From the NCBI GenBank assembly GCA_016871375.1, contig VFYY01000021.1, positions 1 through 35,664 of the forward strand: a DNA stretch of 35,664 bases, written 5' to 3'. This DNA comes from Acidimicrobiia bacterium (GTDB taxonomy: Bacteria > Acidobacteriota > Vicinamibacteria > Vicinamibacterales > UBA2999). The position numbers and the translations under genes are program-made. This document shows positions 35,120 to 35,664 of the stretch, piece after piece. The notes below the pieces were generated by a model. That model had not been told where the DNA came from. It made no database searches and saw nothing but the letters and a program-made list of their open reading frames with translations. Position 1 is the first letter of the stretch, and each line of letters opens with the position of its first letter.

Positions 35120-35664
35120 TTCAACGTGACCTTCTGCACGCGCCAGTTGCCGAGCTCGCCGACGTAGAGCTCGTTCTGCGTGCGGCAGTCGATTGAATTG
35201 ACGGTGCCGAACTCCTTCAGGAGCTTGCCGGCGCGCCCGAACTTGCCGACGATCTTCCCGTCGAGCGTCATCTTCAGGATCTCGCCGTCGTAGTCGAGGT
35301 TGTTCGGCGGGTTGGAGTTCGACACGTACATGAACTGCTGCGCGCCCGGCGTGATGCAGATCGCCCAGGGCGAGCCGACGTTCCGGTACTGCGTCTTGAA
35401 GTTCCCCTCGGTGTCGAACACCTGGATGCGCCGGTTGTCGCGGTCCGCCACGTAGACGGTGTTGGCGCTGTCGATGGCGATGCCGTGCAGGACGCGGAAC
35501 TGGCCGTCGCCGGTGCCGGTCGAGCCCCAGTTCTTGACCCACTTGCCGTTGCGGTCGTACTTCGCCACGCGCGAGTTGCCGTAGCCGTCGGCGACGTAGA
35601 TGTTGCCCTGCAAGTCCCAGGCGACGTCGGTCGGACGGTTGAAGCTCTCGCCCGCGGCGCCGGC
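35116..35664 (-). CDS. NHL-repeat beta-propeller protein, 5' end beyond window edge
   Basis: GNIYVADGYGNSRVAKYDRNGKWVKNWGSTGTGDGQFRVLHGIAIDSANTVYVADRDNRRIQVFDTEGNF; frame stays open to 35664 (AGAAGESFNRPTDVAWDLQGN). Confidence 0.88.
   Translation of the reverse strand, partial: AGAAGESFNRPTDVAWDLQGNIYVADGYGNSRVAKYDRNGKWVKNWGSTGTGDGQFRVLHGIAIDSANTVYVADRDNRRIQVFDTEGNFKTQYRNVGSPWAICITPGAQQFMYVSNSNPPNNLDYDGEILKMTLDGKIVGKFGRAGKLLKEFGTVNSIDCRTQNELYVGELGNWRVQKVTLK

Overview
GC-rich bacterial chromosomal window. Protein style (Oar-like TonB-dependent receptors with CarboxypepD_reg plugs, 'AHHSF..EYD' small proteins, IorAB-type Mo-hydroxylase, KSQI/VRLKPDTTY-type dispersed repeats) suggests Acidobacteriota, Vicinamibacteria-like; this is inference only. 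About 28 genes are supported, most on the minus strand. No tRNA, rRNA, CRISPR or transposase gene was recognised. The main protein-level theme is a repeated two-gene module: a small secreted protein I recognise as DUF6152 (5 copies) plus a ~270-290 aa secreted partner with no function I can assign (5 copies). The module recurs in tandem (1-8.6 kb) around a TonB-dependent receptor, and again at 17.9-19.2 kb next to a hydroxyacid dehydrogenase and a two-subunit Mo-hydroxylase. All five DUF6152 copies would expose His-His at the mature N-terminus, which suggests a metal-binding hypothesis. One TonB receptor is split by a single in-frame amber codon. At the DNA level there are at least 16 GTAG-headed REP-like hairpins and about 8 heptanucleotide tandem arrays, mostly in gene-gene junctions. 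Some REPs supply stop codons, one supplies both the stop codon of one gene and the only possible start codon of the next, and four lie in frame inside a fused MFS/spermidine-synthase-like gene. A 24-bp palindromic repeat is expanded 8-fold in frame inside a PQQ-domain gene.
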